From assembly GCA_963813895.1 (NCBI GenBank), contig CAWFAS010000004.1, positions 124,001-188,000 on the forward strand: a DNA stretch of 64,000 bases, given 5' to 3'. A model generated the notes under the pieces. That model was not told the origin of the DNA. It saw nothing but the letters and a program-made list of their open reading frames with translations, and searched no databases. The DNA comes from DASZWJ01 sp963813895 (GTDB lineage: Bacteria; Pseudomonadota; Gammaproteobacteria; JAURND01). Shown here piece after piece: positions 52,931 to 62,894 of this stretch. The translations under genes were made by a program, and so were the position numbers. The first letter of the stretch is position 1; each line of letters opens with the position of its first letter.

Positions 52931-52987
52931 AAACCTCATTTCTGGATCCCGCGGACAAGCCGCGGGACGACGGAGTGAGCAGTTACT
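52871..52987. repeat. GTCGTCCCG palindrome that encodes the end of GlgE
   Basis: AGTAACTGCTCACTCCGTCG and CGACGGAGTGAGCAGTTACT are perfect outer arms. The inner stem is CCCGCGGCTTGTCCGCGGG with its complement. The element begins inside glgE, supplies 19 codons and a TAG, and fills the gap to treS. It is nearly identical to the copy at 45452-45581. Confidence 0.9.
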
Positions 52988-53023
52988 ATTAAAAACAAAT
53001 TACATAATAATTAAGGACTGAAA

Positions 53024-56000
53024 ATGGTTACTAAATTCGATGAAAACGACCCCATCTGGTACAAAGACGCTATCATTTATCAAGCTCATGTCCGCAGCTT
53101 CTGCGATAGCAATGGTGACGGAATCGGTGACTTCCCCGGCTTAATTCAAAAACTGGATCATTTACAGTTCCTAGGAATAACTTTAATCTGGATTTTGCCA
53201 TTCTATCCATCCCCCCTTAAAGACGATGGCTATGATATCCAGGATTTTACCAGCGTCAATCCCGCCTATGGTACGCTAGCCGATTTTAAACAGTTTCTGC
53301 GTGAAGCCCACGAACGTGGCATACGAGTAATGACAGAGCTGGTGTTGAATCACACCTCAAGTGAGCATCCCTGGTTTCAAAAATCCAGAAGAGCTAAACC
53401 AGGCAGCCGCTGGCACAAATATTACATCTGGAGCGATACCACCGAACCTTATCATGAAGCCCGCATTATATTTAAGGATTTCGAGAATTCAAACTGGGCC
53501 TGGGATCCCGTCGCCAATGCTTACTATTGGCATAGATTTTATTCCCATCAGCCAGATTTGAACTACGACAATCCCGAGACACAAAAAGCGGTGTGTAAGG
53601 TCATTGATTTTTGGCTTAAATTAGGGGTAGATGGTTTGAGGCTGGACGCGGTTCCTTATCTATATAAAAGAGAAGGAACCAGCTGTGAAAATCTTCCGGA
53701 AACTCACGCCTTTTTGAAAAAAATTCGCAAATACATCGATCAACGCTATAAAAATCGTTTTTTATTGGCTGAAGCCAACCAATGGCCCGAAGATGCCGTT
53801 GCTTATTTTGGTGCCGGTGATGAATGCCAAATGGCTTTTCATTTCCCCATGATGCCCCGCATGTATATCTCCATCCAAAGAGAGGATTGCTTCCCCTTAG
53901 TTGATATTCTGCAGCAAACCCCCCAGATACCCGATAATGCGCAGTGGGCTTCCTTCCTGCGTAATCATGATGAACTTACCCTGGAAATGGTAACTGAGGA
54001 AGAAAGGGATTACATGTACCGTATTTACGGTGATGATCCTCAGATGCGTATCAACCTGGGCATTCGTCGTCGTCTAGCGCCATTGATGAAAGGTGATCGC
54101 AAAAAAATTGAATTAATGAATGGCTTATTATTTGCTCTGCCTGGAACCCCTGTCATCTACTATGGCGATGAAATTGGCATGGGCGACAATATCTATTTAG
54201 GAGATCGCAATGGCGTAAGAACACCCATGCAATGGAGCTTGGATAGAAATGCTGGCTTTTCACAAGCCACGCCGCAGAAATTATTTCTACCAGTCATTAT
54301 TGATCCTGAATATAATTACGCCATTCTAAATGTAGAATTACAGCGCAAAAATCCACAATCACTGTTATGGTGGACGAAAAGACTAATTGAACTGAGAAAA
54401 CAATTCAAAGCCTTTAGTCGTGGGGACATTAAATTTTTATCCCTGGAAAACCGCAAAATATTAGCCTTCTTCCGCACGCATGAACAAGAGCATATTTTGG
54501 TATTAGCGAATCTATCACGCTTCGTGCAATATGCCGAATTAGATTTATCAAATTATGCGGGTCAGATTCCAGTAGAACTATTTGGCGACAATGAATTTCC
54601 AGCAATAGGGACTGCTCCGTATATTATCACTTTAAGTCCGCATAATTTTTTATACTTTAGAATTACCTCGGCAGAATCTATCCGCGGCAAAATTTTAGAA
54701 AAATATCAAATTCCTGAACTCAAAGTTAAAAAAAGTTGGTTGGAATTAATTAATCACAATAAATTTGATAGGCTAGAATCTATTCTTCCCGCCTACCTGT
54801 ATAGCTGTCGTTGGTTTAAATCTAAAAGCGAAAAAATTACCAGTGTTAAAATTTATGATTATATCCAACTCATGCGCAATCCTTTTCCCACTTATCTGTT
54901 GTTCCTTTTAGTTGAATATAAAGAAGCCGAGACCGAGCACTATCTATTGCCTGTCACTTCAACCATGCAAAAAGACCCCCATAGTTTTAAAGAAATGTAT
55001 TCGCACGCTACTATAGCGGTGTTGGAAAAGGAAAATGGTTTACAAGAACTACTAGTAGATGCCTTATTTATTCCGGAGGTATGCAGACGCCTACTAACCC
55101 TGAGCTCAAAAAATAACCAATACAAGGGTTCGAAAGGACAGATGTTTGCTCTACCCACCTCAAAAGATAGAAAAATTTTTGCTAGCAAATTTGATTTAGC
55201 AGAAATTAAACCTCTACAAGTAGAACAAAGTAATTCATCGGTATTTTTTGATAATACCTGTATTTTAAAATTGTTTCGACGCCTTGAACCTGGAATAAAT
55301 CCTGATGTCGAAATCGGCCGCTTTTTAGCTGAGAAAACTAATTTCAGAAATATTCCACGCCTGATTTCAGAGTTGGAATACAAAAGAGACCACAAAACAA
55401 CTACTCTAGCCCATATCCAAGAATACATACCGCATCAAGATAATGCCTGGATATATACTTTAGATTCCATCGTTATGTTTTTTGAACAAGTTTTGGCGCA
55501 ACACAATCCTCAAGAAGCGATAACTTTACCCATAAATCCATTTTATGAGGTTGTCTCAGATATACCTGAGGAGGTTTATTACCATTTGGGGGTCTTCGCC
55601 AATGCGGCACATGGGATCGGCAGACTTACCGCTGAATTACACTTAGCATTAGGCAGTGACCCTCTGGATCCAAATTTCAAACCAGAACCCTACACCACCT
55701 TTGATCAAAAAGCCCTAAACCAATCATTGCAAAGCTCCTGTAAAAAAATATTTGATCAGCTCGGCAAAGTGAACAAAGCCGATAATCCAGGGGTTGCTGA
55801 TCCAGTAGCTGATTTACTAAACAATAAAGAAGCTGTTTTAAACCTGACGCAAGAAATTCTGTCAGGAAAAATCGATGGCAAAAAAATTCGCTGCCATGGG
55901 GATTACCACCTGGGCCAACTACTCTACGCAAACAAAGAATTTATTATTATTGACTTTGAAGGTGAACCTGACCGCCCCTTGAGCGAAAGAAAAATTAAAC

Positions 56001-56341
56001 GTTCGCCGCTAAGAGACGTAGCTGGATTTTTAAGATCCTTCCATTATGCCGTATCCAAAGTTTTTTTAGAAAAAAGTAATAATCTACCACCCGATCTGCA
56101 GGACGCATTAAAACAGTGGTCTATTTACTGGTATCGCTGGGTTAGTCACTTATTCTTGAAAGGCTATCTGGAGAAAATGAGTGAGGGCAAATTGCTACCT
56201 TCTAACAATGCCGCTTTATTTAAGTTGTTACGTTCTTTGCTACTGGAGCGTGCTATTTATGAGATTGGTTATGAATTAAACAACAGACCATTGATGTTAA
56301 ATATTCCTTGTCAGGGGGTGCTTGATTTACTAGAGCGTTGA
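53024..56341 (+). CDS. Trehalose synthase / maltokinase fusion (TreS-Mak)
   Basis: 1105 residues in two enzymes. Residues 1-555 are TreS (GH13_16), which interconverts trehalose and maltose. It has IIYQAHVRSFCDSNGDGIGDF, Asp208 (GLRLDAVPY), Glu250 (LLAEANQWPED) and Asp316 (LRNHDELTL). Residues about 575-1105 are a maltokinase that phosphorylates maltose to maltose-1-phosphate. It shows the aminoglycoside-kinase-like CHGDYHLGQLLY and IIDFEGEPDRPL, and SPLRDVAGFLRSF. TreS-Mak fusions are known in many bacteria and feed GlgE, which lies directly upstream. The start ATG at 53024 follows TAAGGACTGAAA. Confidence 0.95.
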   Translation: MVTKFDENDPIWYKDAIIYQAHVRSFCDSNGDGIGDFPGLIQKLDHLQFLGITLIWILPFYPSPLKDDGYDIQDFTSVNPAYGTLADFKQFLREAHERGIRVMTELVLNHTSSEHPWFQKSRRAKPGSRWHKYYIWSDTTEPYHEARIIFKDFENSNWAWDPVANAYYWHRFYSHQPDLNYDNPETQKAVCKVIDFWLKLGVDGLRLDAVPYLYKREGTSCENLPETHAFLKKIRKYIDQRYKNRFLLAEANQWPEDAVAYFGAGDECQMAFHFPMMPRMYISIQREDCFPLVDILQQTPQIPDNAQWASFLRNHDELTLEMVTEEERDYMYRIYGDDPQMRINLGIRRRLAPLMKGDRKKIELMNGLLFALPGTPVIYYGDEIGMGDNIYLGDRNGVRTPMQWSLDRNAGFSQATPQKLFLPVIIDPEYNYAILNVELQRKNPQSLLWWTKRLIELRKQFKAFSRGDIKFLSLENRKILAFFRTHEQEHILVLANLSRFVQYAELDLSNYAGQIPVELFGDNEFPAIGTAPYIITLSPHNFLYFRITSAESIRGKILEKYQIPELKVKKSWLELINHNKFDRLESILPAYLYSCRWFKSKSEKITSVKIYDYIQLMRNPFPTYLLFLLVEYKEAETEHYLLPVTSTMQKDPHSFKEMYSHATIAVLEKENGLQELLVDALFIPEVCRRLLTLSSKNNQYKGSKGQMFALPTSKDRKIFASKFDLAEIKPLQVEQSNSSVFFDNTCILKLFRRLEPGINPDVEIGRFLAEKTNFRNIPRLISELEYKRDHKTTTLAHIQEYIPHQDNAWIYTLDSIVMFFEQVLAQHNPQEAITLPINPFYEVVSDIPEEVYYHLGVFANAAHGIGRLTAELHLALGSDPLDPNFKPEPYTTFDQKALNQSLQSSCKKIFDQLGKVNKADNPGVADPVADLLNNKEAVLNLTQEILSGKIDGKKIRCHGDYHLGQLLYANKEFIIIDFEGEPDRPLSERKIKRSPLRDVAGFLRSFHYAVSKVFLEKSNNLPPDLQDALKQWSIYWYRWVSHLFLKGYLEKMSEGKLLPSNNAALFKLLRSLLLERAIYEIGYELNNRPLMLNIPCQGVLDLLER

Positions 56342-56545
56342 GTAATGGGGTCAAGTGATTATTCAACAAAGCCCCCCGCGGATGAAGGGGTTGGTGTGGC
56401 ATTAATTTATTAAAATGTAAGGCTGCTTCAATAAACGCTCCCTAACGGTCGTGGCTCGCTAAGGAGTATTAACAAAGATTAGCCAAGATTTATCAGGAAC
56501 TGTCAAAATAGATTTCCGCCATAACACTTTGAGAGACTAAATAAC
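56342..56545. other. Gap before the malQ-glgB gene
   Basis: About 200 bp with a partial end of the 676-790 repeat family (TTATTCAACAAAGCC) and a small hairpin, CTCCCTAACGG/TCGCTAAGGAG, near 56439. No gene was seen. It may carry a promoter for the downstream genes. Confidence 0.4.
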
Positions 56546-59500
56546 ATGGATAAGTCGCAAAAAAGGCTATTACTCGAACTTGCTGATGCTTATGGCTTGC
56601 AAACATCATACTATGATGTATTTCATAACCGACAAAAAGCCTCCGATTCCGCCATACTTTGTGCATTAAAAGCACTACGCGCACCTGTTGAAAACGAAAA
56701 AGACCTGGCAACAGCCCTTCACGAATTTTATAAGACCTACTGGCTGCAAAAAATCGAGCCGGTCTCCGTTGCTTGGGATGGCGTAATAGACGCTTTACAA
56801 CTGCGATTAACACAACAAGAAGCGTTAAGTACCATACACTGTCGTCTGATTCAGGAGAATGGCGCTGAGATTAACTGGAATGTTGATCTATCCGCATTAC
56901 CTGCCTTGGGCACAATGACTTTTGATGGTAGAGACTATATATTAAAAGCAATCAAAATCACCGCACAGCTGCCCACTGGCTATCATCAATTACTTATCCA
57001 AATACACAATAATCCATTCGAAACATTGGTATTATCCGCGCCCAAATTTGCCTTTCGTCACCACAATAAAGCACCGAGCTTTGGCATATTCACGCCCATC
57101 TATGCCTTGCATTCCAAGCGCAGTGTTGGCTGCGGAGATCTAACTGACTTTAAAAATCTTATTACCTGGGTGGCCAGTCAGCAAGGTAGTTTGGTTTCAA
57201 CCACTCCTATACATGCAACTTTCTTAGATGATCCCTGCGAATACAGTCCTTACTCAGCAATTAGCCGTTTATTCTGGAATGAACTCTATCTTGATATCAC
57301 CGCCATTCCTGAGTTCAACGGTAAATCAGTTCGCAATGCAGTGCGACAATTAAACGCCAGCAAAACCATTGAATACCGAGAAATAATGGCTTTAAAAAGA
57401 AAAATACTAGAACCCATGAGCCAGCGTTTTGCTGAAAATAAAAACAAAAATAGTGAATTTGAAAATTATTTAAGGTCACATCCCGAAGCCAAAGATTATG
57501 CAGCGTTTCGGGCAACTGGCGAACGCTACAAAAAACCCTGGACCTTATGGCCTGACCGAGAACGCTCGGGTATCTTACCGGCCGATATTATAAATGACAG
57601 CAATTACCATTATCATTTATATGCACAATGGCAAATTTTTCAACAATTATCTGATGTAGTTACCCACGCAAAAGCAGCTTCCACCCTACTTTACCTGGAT
57701 TCGCCACTCGGCGTACATCAGCACGGTTATGACACCTGGCGTTTTCAGCAAGACTTTCCTTCAGGAGCAACCGCTGGCGCTCCGCCCGATGCGGTATTTA
57801 CCCGTGGCCAAAATTGGGGCATTGCCCCCCTACACCCGCTTGAAATACGCAAATCGCATTATAGTTACTATATTAAATGCCTGCGAACGATCATGCCGCA
57901 CCATGATTTATTGCGTCTTGATCATGTGATGAGCTTACATCGTTTGTTTTGGGTGCCCGAAGGCTGTGAACCCAAAGATGGTATTTATGTCCGCTATCCG
58001 GCAGAAGAATTTTATGCAATTCTAAGTATAGAATCCCATCGTAATAAAGTAGAGCTAATCGGTGAAAATCTGGGAACAGTACCGAGTTACGTTAATCAAA
58101 TGATGAAAAAACATCATCTAAATCCCATGTATGTTTTGCAGTATGAAATTGATTCGGATCATAATGAGCTTCCCCACCCTACTAAACATAGTGTTGCCAG
58201 CCTAAATACCCATGACATGCCACCGTTTGCTGCTTATTTCCAGGGTTTGGATATTAAACAGCGCATTAAATTTGGCTTATTAGATAAAGCCGCAGAAAAA
58301 CAAGAATTACAACAACGTCAAACCCGTCTCAAGAAATTAATTGCAGCATTATCCACCTATGGATTAGTAACAACACCCAATAAGGATTTAACAGAACAAA
58401 TACTCTATAACAGCTTAATTTTTCTTGCGGCCAGCAGAGTAGAATATTTATTAATAAATCTGGAAGATTTATGGCTGGAGACCACGCCGCAAAATATTCC
58501 TACCTTGCCACAGGGCGAAAGCTTAAATTGGCAACACAGAGTACGTTATGCGCTGGAGGATTTCCAAAAAAATCCCCATATAAGCTGGCTGTTCGAGCAG
58601 ATTGCTCACGCGAGGAAGACTAAACCGCCGGCTCAACCTAAGCTTCTGGAAAAGCTATCCCCGGCCTCTCCAGCACATCAAGTATTACATTACGTGTCGT
58701 TAATTACCTCTGATGATCTATACCTGTTTAATGAGGGTAACCATTTTCGCCTCTACCAGAAATTGGGTGCACATTGCCTCACTTATGAAGGACAGGATGG
58801 TGTATTTTTTGCAGTGTGGGCTCCCAATGCTAAAGAGGTCGCAGTTGTTGGTGATTTTAATGGTTGGAACAGACACACCCATGCCTTAAGACCACGAGAA
58901 AGTTCAGGAATATGGGAGGGTTTTATTCCTGGCATTAAGGCAGGAGCAGTTTATAAATATTTTATCCATTCGCATCAACATGATTATAAAGTGGAGAAAG
59001 CCGACCCCTTTGGCTTTCAGCACGAAATTCCGCCGAAAACAGCTTCCATAGTCTGCGATCTCAATTATGAATGGCACGACGATCAATGGATGCAGCATCG
59101 AAAACAATCCACTGATCAACCCATGTCTGTCTATGAGATCCACCTGGGTTCGTGGCGCAGAGTGCCCGAGGAAAATAACCGTTTTTTAACTTATCGAGAG
59201 GCGGCTCCTTTTTTGGCAGAATATGTCCAAATGATGGGCTACACTCATGTCGAACTCATGCCTATTATGGAACATCCTTTTTATGATTCCTGGGGTTATC
59301 AAATAACCGGTTTTTTTGCTCCCGCTTCACGTTACGGAACACCACAAGATTTTATGTATTTAGTCGACTATTTGCACCAACATAACATTGGTGTAATTCT
59401 CGATTGGGTTCCCTCGCATTTCCCCCATGACCAACATGGTCTTGCCTTTTTTGATGGCACCCATTTGTTTGAACATGCCGACCCTCGCCTAGGCTACCAT

Positions 59501-60589
59501 CCCGATTGGACCAGTGCTATTTTCAATTATGGCCGCAGTGAAGTACGTGCATTTTTGATCAGCAGCGCGCAGTTCTGGCTAGATAAATTTCATATTGATG
59601 GTTTAAGAGTGGATGCAGTAGCTTCCATGCTGTATTTAGACTACTCGCGTAAAGAAGGCGAATGGCTACCGAATATTTATGGTGGTCGCGAAAATTTAGC
59701 TGCCATTTATTTTTTACGGCGCTTTAATGAGGAAGTTTATAAAAACTATCCCACAGTACAGACCCTAGCTGAAGAATCTACTTCATGGGGCGGAGTTTCA
59801 AAACCTACCTATTTAGGCGGCTTAGGATTTGGCTTTAAATGGGACATGGGTTGGATGCATGACACACTGCAATATTTTGCTCAAGACCCCATACATCGCA
59901 GTTATCACCATAATGAAATTACTTTTAGAATGCTGTATGCCTTTACTGAAAATTTTATGCTGCCCTTATCACATGATGAAGTGGTCCATGGCAAAAGATC
60001 TCTATTAAATAAAATGCCTGGGACAGATTGGGATAAATTTGCCAATGTTCGCTTATTATTAGGTTATATGTACGGGCAACCAGGGAAAAAAATTCTGTTT
60101 ATGGGCAATGATATAGGCGCCTGGGATGAGTGGGATTGCAATAAGAGCATTGATTGGCACTTGCTAAATTATGCGCCTCATCAAGGGGTGCAAAATTGGG
60201 TAAAAAAATTAAATCATCTTTATCGCAATGAACCTGCATTACATGGCACAGATTGTAATTCTGCAGGATTTGAATGGATAGATTGTAATGATCGTGATCA
60301 CAGTACTATCTCATTTCTACGGAAATCAACCACAGGGAGTGAAATAATTTTAGTGATTTTTAACGCCACGCCAATGGTGTATAAAAACTATCGTATCGGT
60401 GTTCCTTTCCAAGGAAAATGGATTGAGGTCGCCAATAGCGATGATTTGGAATATGGAGGGTGCGGTCATGGAAATAAGCCTTTTATTATGGCAGAAGATC
60501 ACGCTTGTCATAATCGGCCTTATTCTTTAGTTTTAACCTTACCACCCTTAGCAATAATTTTTTATAAATACAAAAATAATGGCTTATAA
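56546..60589 (+). CDS. Fusion of 4-alpha-glucanotransferase (MalQ) and glycogen branching enzyme (GlgB)
   Basis: A 1347-residue protein in one frame. Residues 1-690 are a GH77 amylomaltase: FGIFTPIYALHSKRSVGCGD, EYSPYSAISRLFWNELYLD, GAPPDAVFTRGQNWG, the nucleophile in RLDHVMSLHRLFW (Asp459), GENLGTVP (Glu507) and NTHDMPP (Asp557). Residues about 724-1347 are a GH13_9 branching enzyme: YLFNEGNHFRLYQKLGAH, VWAPNAKEVAVVGDFNGW, VYEIHLGSWRR, Asp1023 (GLRVDAVASML), AEEST at 1075-1079 and LSHDEVVHGK (Asp1144). Both catalytic sets look intact. The GlgB half starts without the extra N-terminal CBM48 found in some branching enzymes. Such a fusion is unusual; the two activities normally come from separate genes. 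Confidence 0.93.
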   Translation: MDKSQKRLLLELADAYGLQTSYYDVFHNRQKASDSAILCALKALRAPVENEKDLATALHEFYKTYWLQKIEPVSVAWDGVIDALQLRLTQQEALSTIHCRLIQENGAEINWNVDLSALPALGTMTFDGRDYILKAIKITAQLPTGYHQLLIQIHNNPFETLVLSAPKFAFRHHNKAPSFGIFTPIYALHSKRSVGCGDLTDFKNLITWVASQQGSLVSTTPIHATFLDDPCEYSPYSAISRLFWNELYLDITAIPEFNGKSVRNAVRQLNASKTIEYREIMALKRKILEPMSQRFAENKNKNSEFENYLRSHPEAKDYAAFRATGERYKKPWTLWPDRERSGILPADIINDSNYHYHLYAQWQIFQQLSDVVTHAKAASTLLYLDSPLGVHQHGYDTWRFQQDFPSGATAGAPPDAVFTRGQNWGIAPLHPLEIRKSHYSYYIKCLRTIMPHHDLLRLDHVMSLHRLFWVPEGCEPKDGIYVRYPAEEFYAILSIESHRNKVELIGENLGTVPSYVNQMMKKHHLNPMYVLQYEIDSDHNELPHPTKHSVASLNTHDMPPFAAYFQGLDIKQRIKFGLLDKAAEKQELQQRQTRLKKLIAALSTYGLVTTPNKDLTEQILYNSLIFLAASRVEYLLINLEDLWLETTPQNIPTLPQGESLNWQHRVRYALEDFQKNPHISWLFEQIAHARKTKPPAQPKLLEKLSPASPAHQVLHYVSLITSDDLYLFNEGNHFRLYQKLGAHCLTYEGQDGVFFAVWAPNAKEVAVVGDFNGWNRHTHALRPRESSGIWEGFIPGIKAGAVYKYFIHSHQHDYKVEKADPFGFQHEIPPKTASIVCDLNYEWHDDQWMQHRKQSTDQPMSVYEIHLGSWRRVPEENNRFLTYREAAPFLAEYVQMMGYTHVELMPIMEHPFYDSWGYQITGFFAPASRYGTPQDFMYLVDYLHQHNIGVILDWVPSHFPHDQHGLAFFDGTHLFEHADPRLGYHPDWTSAIFNYGRSEVRAFLISSAQFWLDKFHIDGLRVDAVASMLYLDYSRKEGEWLPNIYGGRENLAAIYFLRRFNEEVYKNYPTVQTLAEESTSWGGVSKPTYLGGLGFGFKWDMGWMHDTLQYFAQDPIHRSYHHNEITFRMLYAFTENFMLPLSHDEVVHGKRSLLNKMPGTDWDKFANVRLLLGYMYGQPGKKILFMGNDIGAWDEWDCNKSIDWHLLNYAPHQGVQNWVKKLNHLYRNEPALHGTDCNSAGFEWIDCNDRDHSTISFLRKSTTGSEIILVIFNATPMVYKNYRIGVPFQGKWIEVANSDDLEYGGCGHGNKPFIMAEDHACHNRPYSLVLTLPPLAIIFYKYKNNGL

Positions 60590-60683
60590 CCCGAGAATTT
60601 TCTTATGTACAGACAGCACTCACTTTTTTACAGAATAAACAAATCTGTAAGATTTTTTCACTAAATTAAAAAGGATTTTAATT

Positions 60684-62888
60684 ATGCGATTAATCATTAT
60701 TTCAAACAGACTACCCGTAACAGCAGTTGCTAATGGAGATCGTATTATATTTAAACAAAGTATTGGCGGCCTGGCCACCGGCTTAAATGCCTTTCTGCGT
60801 GGTTTCAACCAACCGGAAAATGCCGAATATCTATGGATTGGTTGGCCCGGTATTACCGTAAAACCAAACAGAGAAAACATTGTTACCAGACAACTGAATA
60901 ATTTAAATTGTCATCCCGTTTATATAACTGAAAATACGATGGAAAAATTTAATGAAGGTTTTTGCAATAAAACCTTATGGCCTAACTTTCATTATTTTAC
61001 TGCTTATTATTCCTATGAAGAGGAACAGTGGGCTACCTATAAAAAAGTAAATGAACTTTTTTGTGATAAAATTGCCGAAATTATTAAGCCAGGTGATATC
61101 TTATGGATCCATGACTATCATCTATTACTATTACCTAAATTATTACGTGATCGGTTTCCTACCCTCACTATTGGTTTTTTCCTTCACATCCCTTTTCCTT
61201 CTTATGAAATTTTACAGATTTTACCTAAAAAATGTCGCAACGAAATATTACAAGGTATGTTAGGTGCTGACCTAATTGGTTTTCATACCCATGAGTATTC
61301 TCAACATTTTAAAAAATCTGTTAAGCGATTATTGAGCTATGAACAACATTCCGATTACGTCAGTGTTTCTGGAAGATTAGCCAAAATCAGCACGCATCCC
61401 ATGGGTGTGGATTTTAACTTTATTCAAAATTCTGCGCTTGCCAAAAAACTGTCCGTTACTAAACAAAAAGTCTTAGATATAAACCAAAAATTAAAAATTG
61501 TTTTATCTATAGATAGGCTTGATTACACCAAGGGAATACCTAATCGTCTGCTATCTTATGAAAAATTCTTAATAGAGAATCCAGAATGGCATAGATCGGT
61601 TGCGCTAGTGTTGCTAGTTGCCCCTTCTCGAGAAGGTGTGAATCACTACCGCACCATGAAACGACAAATCGATGAATTAGTTGGCCGGATTAATGGAAAA
61701 TTCGGCGACATTAAATGGATGCCCATCATTTATCAATATCGAACCTTTACCCAGGAGCAACTGACTGAATTATATACCATCAGCGATGTAGCCCTGGTGA
61801 CTCCTTTAAGAGATGGCATGAATCTGATTGCCAAAGAATATATTTCTTCAAAAATTGATGGGAATGGTGTGCTTATTTTAAGCGAAGCTGCCGGCGCAGC
61901 CAAAGAGATGTTCGATGCGCTTATTATTAATCCTAATTGTACTGAAGAAATATCTTCAGCAATCAAACAAGCGCTTGAAATGCCAGCTAGCGAGCAGCAA
62001 ACTCGAATTACCATGATGCAATCGCAATTGCAACGCTACGACGTAACCCATTGGGGAAACGAGATCCTCAATGAATTGAAACTAATCAAACATAAACAAT
62101 TATCGCTCATGTCTACCTTCACCAAACCTGAAAACATTGTACAAACAATCAAGCAAAATAAAACCAACGGCAAGAAATTATTGTTGCTGGATTATGATGG
62201 CACCTTGGTACCCTACACCATCAATCCACAATTGGCGCTGCCCAGTAACGAACTATTACAACTACTCCGTTCGATTGCTGAAGATAAAAGTGCCAAAGTG
62301 GTTATCGTCAGTGGCCGCGATAAAGACACCCTGGAAAAATGGCTTGGAGATTTAAATATCGATCTAGTAGCGGAACATGGGGTATGGATCAGGGAAAATA
62401 AACAATGGGTTCTAAGCAAACAATTATTAATGGCGTGGGAACCCTATGTAGTGAATGTATTTGAAAAATTTGTCGATAAACTGCCGGGTACTTTTATCGA
62501 AAAGAAAGATTTTTCAATAGCTTGGCATTACCGCAACGCCGACCATGATAAAGGGGCACAATTAGCCAAAGAAATGGCTGATTGTCTGCTAGGATTAACT
62601 GCCAGCGGCGATGTACGGATTTTATTAGGCAATAAAGTAGTAGAAGCACTGTGCGCAGGCATTGGTAAAGATGTAGCCGTCACGCGCTTGATCGCCCAAG
62701 AAGACTATGGTGTGATTTTAGCCATGGGTGATGACGTGACTGATGAGGATATGTTCAGAGTACTGCCTGAAAATGCATTTACCGTGAAAATAGGTAATGA
62801 TGCCACTTCTGCAAAATTTCGCGTACCGCTACAAACTGATGCGTTACAAATCCTCACCAACTTTATACCTGACCTTATAGCTGAATAA
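60684..62888 (+). CDS. Bifunctional trehalose-6-phosphate synthase/phosphatase (OtsA-OtsB fusion)
   Basis: 734 residues. The N-terminal GT20 domain (about 1-475) makes trehalose-6-phosphate from UDP-glucose and glucose-6-phosphate: ISNRLPVTAV, SIGGLATGL, WIHDYHLLLLPKLLRDRF, GFFLHIPFPSYEI, DRLDYTKGIPNRL and LRDGMNLIAKEYI. The C-terminal HAD phosphatase domain (about 490-734) removes the phosphate: LLLLDYDGTLVPYT near 498-511, VIVSGRDKDTL, and AMGDDVTDEDMF. The fusion is like that in some Bacteroidetes and in plant class II proteins, except that both halves here keep catalytic motifs. AAGGATTTTAATT precedes the ATG at 60684. The product, trehalose, feeds TreS. Confidence 0.95.
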   Translation: MRLIIISNRLPVTAVANGDRIIFKQSIGGLATGLNAFLRGFNQPENAEYLWIGWPGITVKPNRENIVTRQLNNLNCHPVYITENTMEKFNEGFCNKTLWPNFHYFTAYYSYEEEQWATYKKVNELFCDKIAEIIKPGDILWIHDYHLLLLPKLLRDRFPTLTIGFFLHIPFPSYEILQILPKKCRNEILQGMLGADLIGFHTHEYSQHFKKSVKRLLSYEQHSDYVSVSGRLAKISTHPMGVDFNFIQNSALAKKLSVTKQKVLDINQKLKIVLSIDRLDYTKGIPNRLLSYEKFLIENPEWHRSVALVLLVAPSREGVNHYRTMKRQIDELVGRINGKFGDIKWMPIIYQYRTFTQEQLTELYTISDVALVTPLRDGMNLIAKEYISSKIDGNGVLILSEAAGAAKEMFDALIINPNCTEEISSAIKQALEMPASEQQTRITMMQSQLQRYDVTHWGNEILNELKLIKHKQLSLMSTFTKPENIVQTIKQNKTNGKKLLLLDYDGTLVPYTINPQLALPSNELLQLLRSIAEDKSAKVVIVSGRDKDTLEKWLGDLNIDLVAEHGVWIRENKQWVLSKQLLMAWEPYVVNVFEKFVDKLPGTFIEKKDFSIAWHYRNADHDKGAQLAKEMADCLLGLTASGDVRILLGNKVVEALCAGIGKDVAVTRLIAQEDYGVILAMGDDVTDEDMFRVLPENAFTVKIGNDATSAKFRVPLQTDALQILTNFIPDLIAE

Positions 62889-62894
62889 CCGCTC

